Origin: an uncultured Elusimicrobium sp.
Lineage (GTDB): Bacteria > Elusimicrobiota > Elusimicrobia > Elusimicrobiales > Elusimicrobiaceae
Direction: 5' to 3'
NCBI GenBank assembly: GCA_946061795.1
Contig: CAMGSK010000016.1
Span: 1-15,463, forward strand
Length of the DNA: 15,463 nucleotides
Part shown: piece after piece, positions 14,401 to 15,463 of the stretch
Numbering within the stretch: the stretch's first letter is position 1
Layout of the letters: each line of letters opens with the position of its first letter
Notes under the pieces: model-generated
What the model saw: only the letters and a program-made list of their open reading frames with translations
What the model was told of the DNA's origin: nothing
Databases searched by the model: none
Program-made: the position numbers and the translations under genes

Positions 14401-15463
14401 AGTGGAACTGGAACCTCTTTAAAGTAGGAGTAAAAGACGGGGTAAGCCAAACCATGAACGCTCTGCGGACGAAGACGGGTGCTGCGGTGTTGGCTTTGTC
14501 TATGAATTTGACTCCCGTACCTGCAACGGTGGCGGATGCTGCGGGAGTGTTGAACGGCGTGGTCAAGACGGAACAGGTGGCGGCGAGAGCGGGCGGAGCA
14601 GTCAGCGAACTGAGCAAGGTGGAACAGGCTTTGAACATGGTGGAGCAGGGTTCCCGTGCGCGGAGCTTGATGCAGGTGGGCCGCGGGATGAAAGCGGTCC
14701 ATAATTTGACGTTTGCGGACCGGCTGGAGCATGCGGCCGTGACGGCTGCGCGTGCGGCGTCTGCTGCGGAGCAAGGCAGCCGTGCACCGGTGGCGCTGGC
14801 CGGATTTTTGCCTGCGGTGGCTACGCCGGGCGAGATCAGACAGTTTGGCCGCTTCTGGGATAAAGCCAGAGGCAGCAGCTATATCCCCGGCGTCAATATG
14901 TTTAAAGAGACGGCGAAGGACTATCTCAAAGATGTGGCGCGTTTTGAAAAAGCCTCTTTGATTAGTGCGGAGTCTGCCATAGACGTGGCGCAAGCGTCTC
15001 CCATAGAAATCAGCCGTATCATCGCGCAGTCTCCGACGCAGTTCTCGGAGAGCGCAGTCAAAGAAGCGCAGAATGTGCTGGCCTTTAATGAACATAGCGT
15101 GCGCGTGGCGCGCTTCCTTAGCGGCAACCGTGCCGTGCAAATGGCGTATGACCGTGCCGGATACCCGATTACGGGCAAAATCCAGACCGCCATCGCCAAT
15201 GCCCAAGACGCAGTCTATGTTAACGTTGTAGCGCCGATACAGTTGCGCAATAATCCGTATTACCGCGCCGCCCGTGCCGTGAAACAGGCCGCGCCGTCCA
15301 CCGTGGCGAGCGTGGTGGGTGAAAAGGTGCAAGGCGTGCTGAGTGGATTGGTGCAGGCCGACGGGACGTTGAATATGCCGGCGGTGAGATCGTATGTGCT
15401 GCAAACGGTGAGAGCGCATACGCCGCGCAATACGTCGGGCGTATTGAGCATGAACGGATTGGG
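11478..15463 (+). CDS. Giant secreted protein of unknown family, 5' part (at least 1,328 codons, open at the right edge)
   Basis: One frame runs from the ATG at 11478 (AAAGGA 5 nt upstream) to the window end with no stop. I do not recognise it. Residues 1-23 or 1-25 are a signal peptide (MKKILSLFLSCCILFTSIAP, then SWAQA), so it is exported. Next come an Arg/Pro/Ala-rich stretch (26-43) and a domain to about residue 620 with several Cys, which could be disulfide-bonded, and many Trp/Tyr. Residues 625-638 (MDLVIMVVCLPALI) are a weak hydrophobic segment. A Lys/Pro/Ala linker (690-731) follows, with QPKxKx repeats at 708-731, and then long Ala-rich helical stretches to the edge. Glycine codon GGG dominates the first half but is rare at the end. 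Possible roles are a surface, envelope-scaffold or contact-dependent protein; none is shown. Confidence 0.85.
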   Translation, partial: MKKILSLFLSCCILFTSIAPSWAQARGNGRRPARRPAARPVAGTNVFSQWMAPQKTLEQCKKLKQDTEAALYGVMMTAPVPQKVFNEKYGAWLNSGCLRRWGAFLNGNVGNMVNLSGSIGRTDYLWYVSNFNARKEANDRVVQNRRQAAEKKKDPVEHIKAMLAQRQANARAATAEARRRGQATIGPSVSTAKKYVGISGELSLVCKFGQGRGTDKCTFGEVKNLRGQVVLKGLTLTKQEWSWAGLRWDLEHIWNKPDWNIGESYDRATGQNYPNGELVGNSVDIVRNIEQYGVAYKDEGKARAHLITMLKRKGLCEDNRSYWKTRSMSQLEQQRKVNAAEFKFAQEVSPLCGFSLEVMEGLAVIAAQHKDQTAEQGIYDFMAAKHRGAFGGMIVAHGVAMLMGISTGTSYGKMRVFLESHAKPSTGENILNALSYVSLEGVGNAAEEVSTDGKYLNDYTERFGYLDDVKAKEYNPGLDVGMVTKQAFTPGWKYQLPMGNVYEDIGEMLAMDVGNGYTKAVGKKILNGGYATPLKVGLLVGNEGKFAVYAFGKEKAAKYWKGLLAMDFTDMNEGTQRRMKERAAVALAKNKYFTAEQAKKYGEKDEGKFARYRRMGKVKSVLGGMDLVIMVVCLPALIRGLANGGMKIMSKIGKIRGFAKASKPATRAVTSTRGLTSTASRGSRGASAATKAPKKPAAAKKPAAPKSQPKVKTQPKAKAQPKVKSQPKGQGGSQAGAGRSSSGAAASQAEGAHAAGRGAVSAENAANGTGAGNKAPAEAAALPENTGLKVKEVRVRENGMAEMRVETPEAVLKAGLTTEKTTVIETLNTTEAMGRGLAEQQRVWARQLETLNQLDRLSFVESGGIRLYDLPDGTKAMLPVEAAARADAAAGMNLTANVARAERFAGVGEAVSGSVGSGPKVAPAVVKSGSTARGASAPRTFVLASDGKVIPGRIGTPVDVGPKPSFGKMLGERVKWNWNLFKVGVKDGVSQTMNALRTKTGAAVLALSMNLTPVPATVADAAGVLNGVVKTEQVAARAGGAVSELSKVEQALNMVEQGSRARSLMQVGRGMKAVHNLTFADRLEHAAVTAARAASAAEQGSRAPVALAGFLPAVATPGEIRQFGRFWDKARGSSYIPGVNMFKETAKDYLKDVARFEKASLISAESAIDVAQASPIEISRIIAQSPTQFSESAVKEAQNVLAFNEHSVRVARFLSGNRAVQMAYDRAGYPITGKIQTAIANAQDAVYVNVVAPIQLRNNPYYRAARAVKQAAPSTVASVVGEKVQGVLSGLVQADGTLNMPAVRSYVLQTVRAHTPRNTSGVLSMNGL
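13599..13670 (+). repeat. Four 18-bp tandem units encoding QPKxKx in the giant gene
   Basis: The units at 13599, 13617, 13635 and 13653 encode QPKVKT, QPKAKA, QPKVKS and QPKGQG (residues 708-731). They sit within a wider Lys/Ala/Pro-rich linker from residue 690. The basic, Pro-spaced composition resembles periplasm-spanning or wall-contacting linkers such as that of TonB. The copy number could vary by slippage. Confidence 0.85.

Noticed and set aside
13025..14638. 537-codon open frame on the minus strand
   Set aside because: It is antisense to the giant gene. Its Ala/Pro/Ser/Phe-rich product reflects the complement of G-ending codons, it has no ribosome site, and the plus frame has a signal peptide and a good Shine-Dalgarno.
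14061..15419. 452-codon open frame on the minus strand, His/Arg-rich
   Set aside because: It is an antisense shadow of the giant gene. The extreme His/Arg composition without domains is typical of a wrong frame in GC-rich DNA.

Overview
The window is a compact bacterial chromosome segment. It holds a long minus-strand housekeeping operon, a few short units around a tRNA, and the start of a very large, unrecognised secreted protein gene that runs off the right edge. Genes are closely packed, many by 1-6 nt or by overlap. The housekeeping proteins are ordinary bacterial types. I cannot prove the taxon from sequence alone. The gene order, moderate GC and the oversized secreted protein fit an uncultured Gram-negative-type, possibly gut-associated bacterium. 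Elusimicrobiota is my best guess, held weakly.

Region 1 (1-7440, minus strand) reads pheS, pheT, a small coiled-coil gene, zapA, rarA, xseA, xseB and tlyA (cut by the left edge). One good promoter lies upstream of pheS. Stop and start codons are coupled all the way down, so translation (PheRS), division-ring assembly (ZapA and a possible ZapB-like partner), replication-fork and recombination functions (RarA, exonuclease VII) and rRNA methylation (TlyA) are probably co-transcribed. Region 2 (7454-8321, minus) is a two-gene unit, a UPF0047/YjbQ protein and a YbgC-type hotdog thioesterase, ended by a clear intrinsic terminator.

Region 3 (8332-9410) has a divergent plus-strand gene for a single-pass membrane protein with an internal 29-residue helical repeat. 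A tRNA-Gly(GCC) with its own extended -10 promoter and terminator follows. Region 4 (9419-11091) is a divergent pair: a dGTPase-like HD hydrolase (minus) and coaD (plus), sharing an AT-rich promoter region of about 50 bp. Several promoters in regions 3 and 4 have the -10 box only 6 nt from the ATG, which suggests leaderless mRNAs.

Region 5 (11092-15463, plus) is the unusual part. A 386-bp leader has its own -10 box, a strong Shine-Dalgarno in front of a small reading frame, GC-rich alternative hairpins and a near-perfect intrinsic terminator only 37 bp before the next ATG. That ATG opens an uninterrupted frame of at least 1,328 codons. It encodes a signal peptide, a large Cys-containing domain, a Lys/Pro/Ala-rich linker with tandem QPKxKx repeats and long Ala-rich helical segments. 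Its first half has very strong GGG and G-ending codon use that fades to a profile like the neighbouring genes near the right edge. I do not recognise the family. The leader plus giant gene is the best candidate here for something undescribed.
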